The notes under the pieces: generated by a model
The model's database searches: none
Told to the model about the DNA's origin: nothing
Seen by the model: only the letters and a program-made list of their open reading frames with translations
Source: Bradyrhizobium sp. 1
GTDB lineage: Bacteria > Pseudomonadota > Alphaproteobacteria > Rhizobiales > Xanthobacteraceae
Assembly (NCBI RefSeq): GCF_023073315.1
Contig: NZ_JADPJH010000034.1
Location: 62,001-126,000, forward strand
Reading direction: 5' to 3'
Length of the DNA: 64,000 nt
Position numbers and translations under genes: made by a program
Shown here: piece by piece, positions 44,255 to 53,203 of the stretch
How the letters are laid out: every line of letters starts with the position of its first letter
Numbering within the stretch: the first letter of the stretch is position 1

Positions 44255-44887
44255 ATGCCTAAGCGCAGCTATGTGAGTTCGGTCCGGGCCTCGGCGTCGA
44301 CGGAGACGCGCGAACGCATCATTGCGGCCGGCGCCCGGCTGTTGCGGAAGGATGCGGCCATCGCGAATTTCTCGCTCGACGTGGTGGCCAAGGCAGCCGG
44401 CGTGACGCGGCTGACCGTCTACAACCAGTTCGGATCGCGGCGCGGATTGCTGGAGGCCGTTTTCGACGACATCGCACGTCGGGGCGGGTTGTTCGATCTG
44501 GCCGAGGTGATGGCGATGGCCGATCCCCGCGCCGCGCTCGACCGCGTCATTGAGACCTTCTGCACTTTCTGGGGGCACGATCCCGCCGTCGGCGGGCTCA
44601 ACCAGGCGATCGCAACCGATCCCGAATTCGGCGAGGCACTGATCGAACGCAACGAGCGGCGGCGCGCGCTGCTGATGGAGCTGGTCGGGCGCATCGTAGA
44701 GAAGCGCGCGGCAAAGCCGGCCTTGCAGGACACGGTCGATCTGATCTTCGTGCTGACCAGCTATCAGACGTTTGCGGCGCTGCGCCCGCGGCGCTCGCCG
44801 GAGGAGGTCTGCCGCTTGCTGCAGGCGACTTGCCATTCCGTCGTCGATGCCCTGGACGAACGCGAAAGCGCGCCGCGCAAGACGTGA
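44255..44887 (+). CDS. TetR-family transcriptional regulator
   Basis: This 210-residue repressor has an N-terminal TetR helix-turn-helix: TRERIIAAGARLLRKDAAIANFSLDVVAKAAGVTRLTVYNQFGSRRGLLEAVFDDIA (residues about 13-70). A ligand domain with no identifiable specificity follows. It is divergent from the four-span membrane protein gene across a palindromic operator, the usual arrangement for a TetR regulator and its target. The inducer is unknown. Confidence 0.92.
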   Translation: MPKRSYVSSVRASASTETRERIIAAGARLLRKDAAIANFSLDVVAKAAGVTRLTVYNQFGSRRGLLEAVFDDIARRGGLFDLAEVMAMADPRAALDRVIETFCTFWGHDPAVGGLNQAIATDPEFGEALIERNERRRALLMELVGRIVEKRAAKPALQDTVDLIFVLTSYQTFAALRPRRSPEEVCRLLQATCHSVVDALDERESAPRKT

Positions 44888-44899
44888 GTGTTGCCGCCG

Positions 44900-45301
44900 T
44901 CAACTCAGCTTGAACTTGCTGTAGGCCTCGCTGGTGGCGATGATGACGTGCTCGGCGCAGCCATTGACACGATGCGGATCGGCCTGCGACTCGTAGGCCT
45001 CCGACGTCATCATGTCGAGAAAAGCAGCGACGGTGGGATAGTAGACCAGCGCGACAAAGTCCCAGTCGTTGCCCGCGTGCGGGCCGAGTGCGACCGTCTT
45101 GCCCTCGCCGGTCCAGAGCAGCGTGCCGCCGCGTGCCCTGATCATGGGCACCGTGATCGCGCTGTAACGCAAGTAAGCGTCCCAACCCGTTCCATCGCCG
45201 TCGCGCGAGCGTGCGTGGAAACGCATCAGGTTCAGCATCACGACAGGCGCGTTCCGGTCGAGACCATTCAGGCCTTCGATGTTCAACATATTAACCGCCA
45301 A
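44900..45301 (-). CDS. DUF1330-like ferredoxin-fold protein
   Basis: This 133-residue protein has a dimeric alpha-beta barrel pattern: NAPVVMLNLMRFHAR, YLRYSAITVPMIRARGGTLLWTGEG, DWDFVALVYYPTVAAFLDMMTSEAYE and a terminal helix. It matches the DUF1330 family. A GGAGG ribosome site lies 5 nt before TTG 45301, making that a likelier start than GTG 45307 or ATG 45289. It runs convergent with the TetR gene, 12 nt from its end. The function is unknown. Confidence 0.75.
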   Translation of the reverse strand: MAVNMLNIEGLNGLDRNAPVVMLNLMRFHARSRDGDGTGWDAYLRYSAITVPMIRARGGTLLWTGEGKTVALGPHAGNDWDFVALVYYPTVAAFLDMMTSEAYESQADPHRVNGCAEHVIIATSEAYSKFKLS

Positions 45302-45394
45302 CGGCACCTCCTCAGGTCATGCCTGCATTGTAGCATTGCGGCGGCGTGACTTGTGTCACGACGGCAATCCGGCGCAAGGTCGTATCTGACGCCA

Positions 45395-46330
45395 ATGACG
45401 ATTGCTTCGCCCGCGCCAAAGGCCTCCAGTCCGGCCAGCTGGCTCAACAACCAGCCTTATCTGCTGCTCAGCCTGAGCTCGCTGTTCTGGGCGGCCAATA
45501 TCGTGCTCGCGCGCCATGTCGGCGCGCATGTGCCGCCGCTGACGGTGACCACGATCCGCTGGTTCGGCGTGTTCCTGATCCTGCTGCCGTTCTCCTGGCC
45601 ACATCTGAAGCGCGACTGGCCGGCTCTGCGCAACAGCCTGCCCTTGATGCTGTTCCTGTCGCTGGTGGGTTTCGCCTTCAACAACGCGATCTCCTACTGG
45701 GCGCTGCAATACACGGAGGCGCTGAACGCGCTGCTGATCCAGTCGGCCGGACCGTTGTTCGTGGCGCTGTGGTCGCTGGTGCTGTTCGGCGTGCGGCTGA
45801 CGGGCGGACAGCTCGCCGGCATCGGGATCTCGCTTCTCGGCGTGCTCATCATCATCCTGCGCGGCGATCTCGCGACGCTCGCGAGCATCAGCTTCAACAG
45901 GGGCGACCTCATGTTCGCCTCCTCGCTGGTGGCGTTCGGAATCTACTCCGCCTTCATTCCGCGCCGGCCAAAAGTTCATCAACTCTCCTTCCTCTCCTTC
46001 ACCACCTGCTGTGGCGCGATCATGCTGCTGCCCACCGCAATCTGGGAAGCCCTCAGCGGCCGCGTGCTGCAATTCGATACGGTGACGCTGGCGACGCTCG
46101 GCTACATCCTGATCTTCCCCTCGACGCTCGCCTATCTCTTCTTCAATCGCGGCGTGGCGCTGATCGGTCCGAACCGGGCCGCACCGTTTTTCCATCTGGT
46201 GCCGGTGTTCGGCTCGGCGATGGCGATCCTACTGCTCGGCGAAAAGCTGCAGCCGTTTCATTTGATCGGCTACGCGCTGGTGCTCGCCGGCGTCGTGATC
46301 GCCGCGCGCCGGGGGTCTGCGGTGAAGTAA
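45395..46330 (+). CDS. DMT-family (EamA) transporter 2
   Basis: A 311-residue, ten-span protein closely related to the transporter at 41592-42524. Shared blocks include NQPYLLLSLSSLFWAANIVL, YWALQYTEALNALLIQSAGPLFVALWSL, RGDLATLASISFNRGDLMFA and FPSTLAYLFFNRGVALIGPNRAAPFFH. It probably exports a small metabolite; the substrate is unknown. Start choice is uncertain: ATG 45395 gives the right N-terminus but lacks a clear ribosome site, and the frame opens at GTG 45353. Confidence 0.87.
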   Translation: MTIASPAPKASSPASWLNNQPYLLLSLSSLFWAANIVLARHVGAHVPPLTVTTIRWFGVFLILLPFSWPHLKRDWPALRNSLPLMLFLSLVGFAFNNAISYWALQYTEALNALLIQSAGPLFVALWSLVLFGVRLTGGQLAGIGISLLGVLIIILRGDLATLASISFNRGDLMFASSLVAFGIYSAFIPRRPKVHQLSFLSFTTCCGAIMLLPTAIWEALSGRVLQFDTVTLATLGYILIFPSTLAYLFFNRGVALIGPNRAAPFFHLVPVFGSAMAILLLGEKLQPFHLIGYALVLAGVVIAARRGSAVK

Positions 46331-46350
46331 TTCCGCGGCGCGGACACGCG

Positions 46351-46490
46351 GTGTCGTGTCCCGGACAAGCGAAGCGCAGATCCGGGACCCAGACTGCAGC
46401 GGCATGGGCCCCGGCTCTGCAGCGCACCGCTGCACCGGACGATGCTTCGCATCGCCGGGGAAGCGCTGCGCTGCGTCCGGGGCACGAGAT
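46351..46490. repeat. Dispersed repeat, family C copy 2
   Basis: GTGTCGTGTCCCGGACAAGC, GATCCGGGACCCAGA, GGCATGGGCCCCGGCTCTGC and CTGCGTCCGGGGCACGAGA recur at 47551-47678. It fills most of the 238-nt gap before the TctC-type gene. Confidence 0.8.
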
Positions 46491-46568
46491 CGAGTTAACT
46501 CCCGTCTTTCGGTTTCGATTTGGACCCGCTAGGTTCCCCGCCAACGAAAAAGAGGGAACGACCAACAC

Positions 46569-47546
46569 ATGCTGTCATCACTGATCCGGGCCCTGCGGAC
46601 CGCCGGCGCGGCCGCGCTCTGCCTTGCAGCCGCATCCGCCGCGCAAGCCGATACCTGGCCGAGCCGCAACATCACGCTGGTGCTGCCGTTTGCGGCCGGC
46701 AGCGGCACCGACACCACGACGCGGCTGATCTCGCAGCTTCTCGCGCAGGCGCTCGGCGTCGGCATCGTGATCGAGAACAAGGCCGGCGCCAACGGCATGA
46801 TCGCTGCGACCTATGTCGCACGCTCGGCGCCCGACGGCTACACGCTGCTGGTGACGACCAACACCACGCATTCGGCCAATCCCTATCTGCTCAAAAGCCT
46901 GACCTACGATCCCGTCAAGGATTTCACCCCGATCGCGCGCACCGGCGATCTGCCCTTCATGCTGGTGATCCATCCCGAGGTGCCGGCCAAGACCGTCGCC
47001 GAGCTGGTCGCCTACGGCAAGGCCAATCCGGGCAAGCTGAGCTACGCCTCGGGCTCGTCGTCGGCGATCGTGTCGGGGGCGACGTTCGCGCACAATGCCG
47101 GGCTCGACCTCCTGCACGTGCCCTACAAGAGCTCGCCGCCGGCGCTCAACGACGTCATGGGCGGCCGCGTCTCGATGATGTTCGTGGACATCCTGACCGG
47201 GCTGCCGCATGTGCAGGGCAACGCGCTGCGGGCGCTCGCCGTCACCACCAGGGACCGCACGCCGCTGGTGCCGAACCTGCCCTCGATGCAGGAAGCCGGC
47301 GTGCCTGATTTCGACATCTCGTCATGGCAGGGCTATTTCGGCCCGGCCGGCATGCCGAAGGAGATCGTGACGCGGCTCAATGCCGAGATCCGCAAGATCG
47401 TGGAGAAGCCGGAGATCAAGGCCCAGCTCGCCACGCTCGGCATGGATGCGTTTTCCGGAACGCCGGAGGAGCTCGGCAAATTCGTGAACGAGCAGTTGGT
47501 GCTGTGGGAGCGGCTGATCCGGGACGCGGGGATCGAGAAGCAGTAG
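46569..47546 (+). CDS. Orphan TctC/Bug-type periplasmic substrate-binding protein
   Basis: This 325-residue precursor has a signal peptide (cleavage near AAQAD, residue 27). The Bug fold markers are WPSRNITLVLPFAAGSGTDTTTRLI, NKAGANGMIAATYVARSAPDGYTLL and VPYKSSPPALNDVMGG. These proteins capture carboxylates for tripartite tricarboxylate transporters. No TctA or TctB gene is adjacent, which is common for this expanded family. The ligand is unknown. It is flanked on both sides by family C repeats, so it is a separate unit. Confidence 0.9.
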   Translation: MLSSLIRALRTAGAAALCLAAASAAQADTWPSRNITLVLPFAAGSGTDTTTRLISQLLAQALGVGIVIENKAGANGMIAATYVARSAPDGYTLLVTTNTTHSANPYLLKSLTYDPVKDFTPIARTGDLPFMLVIHPEVPAKTVAELVAYGKANPGKLSYASGSSSAIVSGATFAHNAGLDLLHVPYKSSPPALNDVMGGRVSMMFVDILTGLPHVQGNALRALAVTTRDRTPLVPNLPSMQEAGVPDFDISSWQGYFGPAGMPKEIVTRLNAEIRKIVEKPEIKAQLATLGMDAFSGTPEELGKFVNEQLVLWERLIRDAGIEKQ

Positions 47547-47550
47547 GACG

Positions 47551-47678
47551 GTATCGTGTCCCGGACGCGCTGCAGCGTGAAACGCTGCCGCGCAGAGCCG
47601 GGACCCAGAATGCTGCGGCATGGGCCCCGGTTCAGCAGCGCGTCACTTTCGTGCTGCGCTGCGCCCGGGGCACGAGAC
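47551..47678. repeat. Dispersed repeat, family C copy 3
   Basis: GTATCGTGTCCCGGACGCGC, AGAGCCGGGACCCAGA, GGCATGGGCCCCGGTTC and CTGCGCCCGGGGCACGAGA match the copy at 46351-46490 in order. Together the two copies bracket the TctC-type gene. Confidence 0.8.
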
Positions 47679-47683
47679 CTGCT

Positions 47684-49369
47684 TTACGCCGCACGGACCT
47701 TGGAGAGGAAGCCATCCACCGCGCTGCGCAGCGCGCCGGATTGGCTGTCCAGCTCGCGGGCGTTGGTGAGCACGTCGCTGGCCGCACTGCCGGTCGCTTC
47801 CGCGGCCGAGGTGACGCTGCCGATATTGGCATTGATCTCGCTCGACCCGGCCGCGACCGACTGGATGTTGCGGGCGATCTCGCGGGTCGCCTCGCCCTGC
47901 TGCTCGATCGAGGCGGAGATGCCCGCCGTGATCTCGCTCATCTCGGCGATGGTCTGGGTGATGCCGCCGATCGCGGCGACCGCATCGCTGGTCGAAGTCT
48001 GCATCGCCGCGACCTGAGCGGAGATTTCCTCGGTGGCCTTGGCGGTCTGGTTGGCCAGCGCCTTGACCTCGGAGGCGACGACGGCGAAGCCGCGGCCGGA
48101 CTCGCCCGCCCGTGCCGCTTCGATGGTGGCGTTGAGCGCGAGCAGATTTGTCTGCGCCGCGATCGAATGAATGAGCTTGACCACCTCGCCGATCTTCTCG
48201 GCGCCCGTGGAGAGCTCCTGCACCGTGGCGTTGGTGCGCTCGGCGTCGTTGACGGCGCGGCTCGCAACTTCAGTCGAGCGCGTCACCTGGCGAGAGATTT
48301 CCGCAACCGAGCTCGACAGCTCTTCGGCGGCCGCCGCAACCGTGCCGACATTGCCGGAGGCCTTCGACGAGGCCGCACCGACGGTGGCAGCGCGCGACGA
48401 GGCATCGCTCGCGGTCGCGGTCATCGATTGCGCGGTGGTCTGCATGCCGGCCGCGGCCGAGGAGACCGAGCGGACGATGCCGTTGACGCTGCGCTCGAAG
48501 TCGCTGGCGATATCTTCCATCGCACTGCGACGTTCCGCCGCGGCACGCTCCTTGGCAGCAACCTCGGCCTTCTCGATCTCGCGGATACGAAGCGCGTTGT
48601 CCTTGAAGATCTGGACGGTCGCAGCCATCGCACCGACCTCGTCGCCGCGGCCGACGCCGGGGATGTCACCCTCGAGCTTGCCGTCGGCGAGATCCTTCAT
48701 GCGGGCGCCGAGCAGTGCCAGCGGACGGCTGATGCTGCGGCCGATCATCCAGGCGACGCTGCCGGCGACGATGACGATGCCGAGCATGGCGAAGCCGAGC
48801 ATCCAGTAGACCGGGCCCATCTTGGCGTCGATGTCGTCGAGATAAGCACCGGTGCCGAGATACATCTCGAACTCGGGGACGGCCACTGCGTAACCCATTT
48901 TCCGGATCAGCCCTTCCTGGCCCGGCTTTGCATATTCATAGGTCAGCAGGATAGAACCGTTGGCCTTCACGCCATTCATCAGTTCCAACGACAGTTTGCG
49001 ACCGTTGGTCACGACGTCCATGCGGTTGGTGCCAATCTGCTTCGGATCGGGCGCGAGCTGGGTGATGCCATCAAAAGATGTACCGAACAGGTAGCCGGCG
49101 CCCTTGTCGTAGGTCATCGCGTTGCCATAGCGACGAAGGTCGGCAATCGCGGCGTCCTTGGTCATCTCGCCGGCGTCGACCCGTTTCTTCAGCGCGACAG
49201 CATAATTGCGCCCCATGTCGACGATGGCCTTGGCCTGGTCGATGCGCGCGTTCACCATCTCCTGCTTCATCAGATAGCCGGCGAGAACTCCGGAGACGCA
49301 CAGGCCGAACAGGGTGACGCCGACAAGGATGCCAAGCTTTGGGGCGATCTTCAGATTGCTCAACTTCAC
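47684..49369 (-). CDS. Methyl-accepting chemotaxis protein with single Cache domain
   Basis: This 561-residue chemoreceptor has an N-terminal span (about 10-32) and a periplasmic sCache-type sensor (33-187, with NYAVALKKRVDAGEMTKDAA, DKGAGYLFGTSFDGITQLAPD and GYAVAVPEFEMYLGTGAYLDD). A second span (190-210), a HAMP linker (RSISRPLALLGARMKDLADG) and a long signalling coil follow. The hairpin tip is IGEVVKLIHSIAAQTNLLALNATIEAARAGESGRGFAVVASEVKALA. It relays ligand binding to CheA. The ligand is unknown; such sensors often bind small carboxylates. Confidence 0.93.
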   Translation of the reverse strand: MKLSNLKIAPKLGILVGVTLFGLCVSGVLAGYLMKQEMVNARIDQAKAIVDMGRNYAVALKKRVDAGEMTKDAAIADLRRYGNAMTYDKGAGYLFGTSFDGITQLAPDPKQIGTNRMDVVTNGRKLSLELMNGVKANGSILLTYEYAKPGQEGLIRKMGYAVAVPEFEMYLGTGAYLDDIDAKMGPVYWMLGFAMLGIVIVAGSVAWMIGRSISRPLALLGARMKDLADGKLEGDIPGVGRGDEVGAMAATVQIFKDNALRIREIEKAEVAAKERAAAERRSAMEDIASDFERSVNGIVRSVSSAAAGMQTTAQSMTATASDASSRAATVGAASSKASGNVGTVAAAAEELSSSVAEISRQVTRSTEVASRAVNDAERTNATVQELSTGAEKIGEVVKLIHSIAAQTNLLALNATIEAARAGESGRGFAVVASEVKALANQTAKATEEISAQVAAMQTSTSDAVAAIGGITQTIAEMSEITAGISASIEQQGEATREIARNIQSVAAGSSEINANIGSVTSAAEATGSAASDVLTNARELDSQSGALRSAVDGFLSKVRAA

Positions 49370-49630
49370 GGGATGGCTCCGGCAAAAAAGGGATACGGGT
49401 ACGCGAGTGAATCGCTCGAAATTGAATCAACTTTTAGTGTGAGACCCCTTAGCAAGTTACTTACGTGCCTCCGTAGAAGCCCGGACGATGCCATCAAAAT
49501 CGGCAATAATCATCGCGCCGGACAACCGTGAATTGTACGCACGCGTATCGATTTCGCGTAAAAGACGCAAAGGCCCGCCAAGAAGGCCGGGCCCGCAACA
49601 AGAACCGACAAACCAAATCGGGAGCAGGAA

Positions 49631-50674
49631 ATGCCGAAATACAGGGTGGTAACGCCGAAGGGCGCGAGCTTCACGGTCGCGGGCAGCGATTATTCCTACG
49701 AGCGCGAGGCGCTCGATCCGATCGGTGCCGAGATCGTCGAGGCTCCGGCCAACGAGGCGGAGTTCATCGCCGCCGCCAAGAATGCCGACGCGATCTACGC
49801 CAAGGGCATCGCGATCACCAAGACCATCATCGATGCACTGGAGAGCTGCAAGGTCATCACGCTCGGCTCGGTCGGCGTCGACAGCGTCGACGTCAAGGCC
49901 GCGACCGCACGCGGCATTCCCGTCACCAACATCCCCGATACCTTCATCGAGGAGGTTGCCGACCACGCCATGATGCTCTTGCTCGCGGGCTTCCGCCGCC
50001 TGGTCGAGCAGGACCGGATGGTGCGCGACGGCCGCTGGACTGAAGGCCGGCCGGCGCTGCTGAAAGTCCCGCGGCTGATGGGCCAGACGCTCGGCTTCGT
50101 CTCGTTCGGCCGCGTCGCACGTGCGGTTGCGAAGCGCGCGGCGCCGTTCGGCCTGCGCATGATAGCCTACGATCCCTTCATCCAGGAAACGCTGATGTCC
50201 GACCACGGCGTGATCCCGGCGACGCTGAACGAGGTGCTGTCGCAATCCGACTTCGTCTCGATGCACGCACCTGCAAGGCCCGAAGTGCATCACATGCTGA
50301 CCGAGAAGCACTTTCGGCAGATGAAAAAGAGCGCGGTGTTCATCAATACCGGCCGCGGCGCCACGGTGGATGAGGAGAGCCTGATCAAGGCGCTGCAGGA
50401 GGGCTGGATCGCGCACGCCGCCCTCGACGTGCTGGAGAAGGAGCCGCCCTCGCACAACAATCCCATCCTGCGCATGGAGAACGTGACCCTGACCGCCCAT
50501 GTCGCCTCGGCCTCGGCACGGTTCGACGAAGCGCGCAAGCGGCGCGTAGGCTACGAATTGTCACTGGTGCTTCAGGGCATGTGGCCGGTAAGCTGTGTGA
50601 ATCCGTCGGTGCTGCAAGACACCGCGCTCCGCCGCTGGCAGCCCGTCAGCATGGATCGCGGACCGAACAGCTAG
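49631..50674 (+). CDS. D-2-hydroxyacid dehydrogenase family protein
   Basis: This 347-residue NAD(P)-dependent enzyme is of the PGDH/CtBP type. The substrate-domain motif is KVITLGSVGVDSVDVKAATARGIPV. Catalytic residues are Arg in FINTGRGATVDE, Glu in DVLEKEPPS and His in TLTAHVASAS. The dinucleotide loop reads LGFVSFGRVARA, so the usual middle Gly of GxGxxG is Ser. It lies 98 nt before an ABC importer gene and may act on the imported sugar acid. The exact substrate is not readable from sequence. Confidence 0.88.
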   Translation: MPKYRVVTPKGASFTVAGSDYSYEREALDPIGAEIVEAPANEAEFIAAAKNADAIYAKGIAITKTIIDALESCKVITLGSVGVDSVDVKAATARGIPVTNIPDTFIEEVADHAMMLLLAGFRRLVEQDRMVRDGRWTEGRPALLKVPRLMGQTLGFVSFGRVARAVAKRAAPFGLRMIAYDPFIQETLMSDHGVIPATLNEVLSQSDFVSMHAPARPEVHHMLTEKHFRQMKKSAVFINTGRGATVDEESLIKALQEGWIAHAALDVLEKEPPSHNNPILRMENVTLTAHVASASARFDEARKRRVGYELSLVLQGMWPVSCVNPSVLQDTALRRWQPVSMDRGPNS

Positions 50675-50772
50675 ACGGCCGGCGCAAACCGCGCCGGAAG
50701 ACCGGCAAAAGGCCGGAACGACCCTTCACCGGCGATCAACGCCGGGAAGGGAGACATCATAGGGAGGAACTG

Positions 50773-52113
50773 ATGAGGAACGACATCACACGTCGTGATG
50801 CCTTGGCGCTGGGCCTGTCCGCTGCAACGTTCGCAGCCACTGGTGCTGCAGCGCAAACATCAAACATCAAGGCCGCCGACGTCCCGGCGCCCAAGCGCGA
50901 AATCGAGAAGGGCGCGACGCTGCGCATGCTGCGGCCGGTGCGCTTCGTCCAGGCCGACGAGGACGTGTTCCGCGCCAATGCGGCCAAATTCACCAAGGAA
51001 ACCGGCGTCGAGGTCAAGGTCGACTTCGTCGGCTGGGAGGACATCAACCAGCAGACCGCGGTGACCGCCAATTCCGGGGCCGGCCCCGATATCATCATCG
51101 GCTTCTCCGATGCGCCGCACATCTATATCGACAAGCTGATCGAGCTGACCGACGTCGCCGACTATGTCGGCAAGCGCTACGGCGGTTGGCTGCCGCTGGC
51201 ACAGCGCTACGGCAAGAAGAACAAGAGCGACGCGTGGATCGGACTGCCGTTCGGCGCCACCGCGGGCCCCCTGATCTACCGCAAATCGATCCTGCAATCG
51301 GTCGGTTTCGACAAGGTGCCGGAAGACCATGCCGGTATCCTCGACCTCTGCCAGAAGCTCCAGAAGGCGGGCAAGCCGGCGGGCTTCGCGCTCGGCAACG
51401 CCAAGGGCGACGGCAACGGTTTTGCGAACTGGGCGCTGTGGTCGCACAACGCCGCGCTGCTCGACGACGAGGGCCACGTCGTCATCAACAGCAAGGAGAC
51501 GATCGCCGCACTGAACTGGGTCAAGCAGCTCTATCCGACCTTCATCGCCGGGACGACGTCATGGAACGACGTCAGCAACAACCGGGCCTACGCCGCGCAG
51601 GAGATCGCGCTGACCGCCAACGGCGTCTCGCTGTATTTCTCGCTGAAGAACGACCCAGCGACCAAGGCGATCGCCGAGGACAGCGAACATCAGCTGCTGC
51701 CGAAGGGACAGGCCAAGGTCTCTCCGATGGCGGGCCTGACGCTGAACGCCATGGTGTTCAAGCACAGCCAGTACCCCAACGCCGCAAAGGCCTTTCTGCA
51801 ATACATGCTGGAGAAAGACCAGTACGAGCCGTGGCTCAACGCCAATTCCGGCTACTGGGCCCAGCCGCTCGCCGCCTATGCGGAGACCAAGGTCTGGAGC
51901 GAAGATCCCAAGATCAAGATCTTCAAGGACACCATGAACACCATCTACTATGACGGCTACGCTGGCCCGATCTCGACCGCGACGGGTGCTGTCAGCGCCG
52001 ACTATGTGCTGATCCAGATGTTCGCATCCGTCGCGACCGGCGCCGCCACGCCGGAAGCCGCGGCCGCCGAAGCCGAGCAGCGCTGCAAGCGGTATTTCCG
52101 CAGGCAGAAGTAA
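50773..52113 (+). CDS. ABC transporter extracellular solute-binding protein, family 1
   Basis: This 446-residue precursor has a twin-arginine leader (MRNDITRRDALALGLSAATF) ending near AAAQ. A family 1 (sugar or glycerol-phosphate type) binding fold follows: ANAAKFTKETGVEVKVDFVGWEDINQQT, GPDIIIGFSDAPHIY, and the closing FLQYMLEKDQYEPWLNANSGY. AGGGAGGA stands 4 nt before the ATG, fixing the start. It is first of a three-gene importer unit, but no ATPase gene follows. Confidence 0.9.
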   Translation: MRNDITRRDALALGLSAATFAATGAAAQTSNIKAADVPAPKREIEKGATLRMLRPVRFVQADEDVFRANAAKFTKETGVEVKVDFVGWEDINQQTAVTANSGAGPDIIIGFSDAPHIYIDKLIELTDVADYVGKRYGGWLPLAQRYGKKNKSDAWIGLPFGATAGPLIYRKSILQSVGFDKVPEDHAGILDLCQKLQKAGKPAGFALGNAKGDGNGFANWALWSHNAALLDDEGHVVINSKETIAALNWVKQLYPTFIAGTTSWNDVSNNRAYAAQEIALTANGVSLYFSLKNDPATKAIAEDSEHQLLPKGQAKVSPMAGLTLNAMVFKHSQYPNAAKAFLQYMLEKDQYEPWLNANSGYWAQPLAAYAETKVWSEDPKIKIFKDTMNTIYYDGYAGPISTATGAVSADYVLIQMFASVATGAATPEAAAAEAEQRCKRYFRRQK

Positions 52114-52123
52114 GACAGAGGCG

Positions 52124-52210
52124 CCGTCACTGCGGGCGAAGCGAAGCAATCCAGTCTGTCTCCGCAGTTGCAGTCTGGATTGCTTCGTCGCTGCGCTCCT
52201 CGCAATAACG
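52124..52210. repeat. Dispersed palindromic repeat, family B copy 2
   Basis: GCGAAGCGAAGCAATCCAG is mirrored by CTGGATTGCTTCGTCGCTGC. It resembles the copy at 5653-5736 and lies between the binding-protein and permease genes of the importer. Confidence 0.8.
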
Positions 52211-52246
52211 GTGGAGTGAGACTTACACAGACAGGACAACAAACTG

Positions 52247-53203
52247 ATGTCCGTGACCACACTTCCCCCTCTCGCACCGGCACAGCGGCAGCCGGGCTGG
52301 ATCGTACGCCTGTTCGACTACAAGCCGTTCCTGATCGTGATGTGCCTTACGCCGGCGATCGGGCTGCTCGCAGTGTTCCTGACCTATCCGCTCGGCCTCG
52401 GCATCTGGCTCGCATTCACCGACACCACGATCGGAAGAAAGGGCGTCTTCGTCGGCTTCGAGAACTTCCAGTATCTGCTCACCGATCCCCTGTGGTGGAA
52501 CGCCGTGTTCTACAGCGTGGTCTACACGGGGATCGCGACCTTCGGGAAGTTCGCGCTCGGCTTCTGGCTGGCGCTGCTGCTCAACAACCATTTTCCGTTC
52601 AAAAGCCTGCTACGTGCGATCATCCTGCTGCCATGGATCGTGCCGACTGTGCTCTCGGCGCTCGCCTTCTGGTGGATCTTCGATCCGCAATTCTCGATCA
52701 TCTCCTATCTCCTGGTCGACGTGCTGCACTGGCGCACGACCAACATCGATTTCCTCGGTATGCCCTGGCCGGCGCGCTTCTCGCTGATCGCCGCCAACAT
52801 CTGGCGCGGCATTCCCTTCGTCGCGATCTCGCTGCTGGCGGGCCTGCAGACCATCTCGCCCTCGCTCTACGAGGCCGCGATGCTCGACGGTGCCAGCGCC
52901 TGGCAGCGCTTCCGCTACATCACCTTCCCGATGATGATGCCGATCCTCGCCATCGTCATGACCTTCTCGATCATCTTCACCTTCACCGACTTCCAGCTCG
53001 TCTACGCCATCACCCGCGGCGGGCCCGGCAACTCGACCCATCTGCTGGCCACGCTGGCGTTCCAGCGCGGCATCGCCGGCGGCGAGCTCGGCGAAGGTGC
53101 GGCGATTGCGGTGTCGATGATCCCGTTCCTGGTGTTCGCGACGCTGTTCTCCTATTTCGGCCTGGCACGCCGCAAATGGCAGCAGGGAGAGAGCAATGAC
53201 TGA
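52247..53203 (+). CDS. Sugar-type ABC transporter permease (MalF/UgpA-like)
   Basis: This 318-residue protein has six spans. The ATPase contact loop is EAAMLDGASAWQRFRYITFPMMMPILAIV, an exact EAA-type motif. It starts after the family B repeat and overlaps the next permease by 8 nt. With the 50773-52113 binding protein and the second permease it forms an importer for an unknown solute. Confidence 0.92.
   Translation: MSVTTLPPLAPAQRQPGWIVRLFDYKPFLIVMCLTPAIGLLAVFLTYPLGLGIWLAFTDTTIGRKGVFVGFENFQYLLTDPLWWNAVFYSVVYTGIATFGKFALGFWLALLLNNHFPFKSLLRAIILLPWIVPTVLSALAFWWIFDPQFSIISYLLVDVLHWRTTNIDFLGMPWPARFSLIAANIWRGIPFVAISLLAGLQTISPSLYEAAMLDGASAWQRFRYITFPMMMPILAIVMTFSIIFTFTDFQLVYAITRGGPGNSTHLLATLAFQRGIAGGELGEGAAIAVSMIPFLVFATLFSYFGLARRKWQQGESND

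Noticed and set aside
47324..49531. A 735-codon plus-strand frame opposite the chemoreceptor
   Set aside because: It is a mirror of the alanine-rich coiled coil, rich in Arg/Asp/Gly without domain structure, and overlaps the end of a certain gene.
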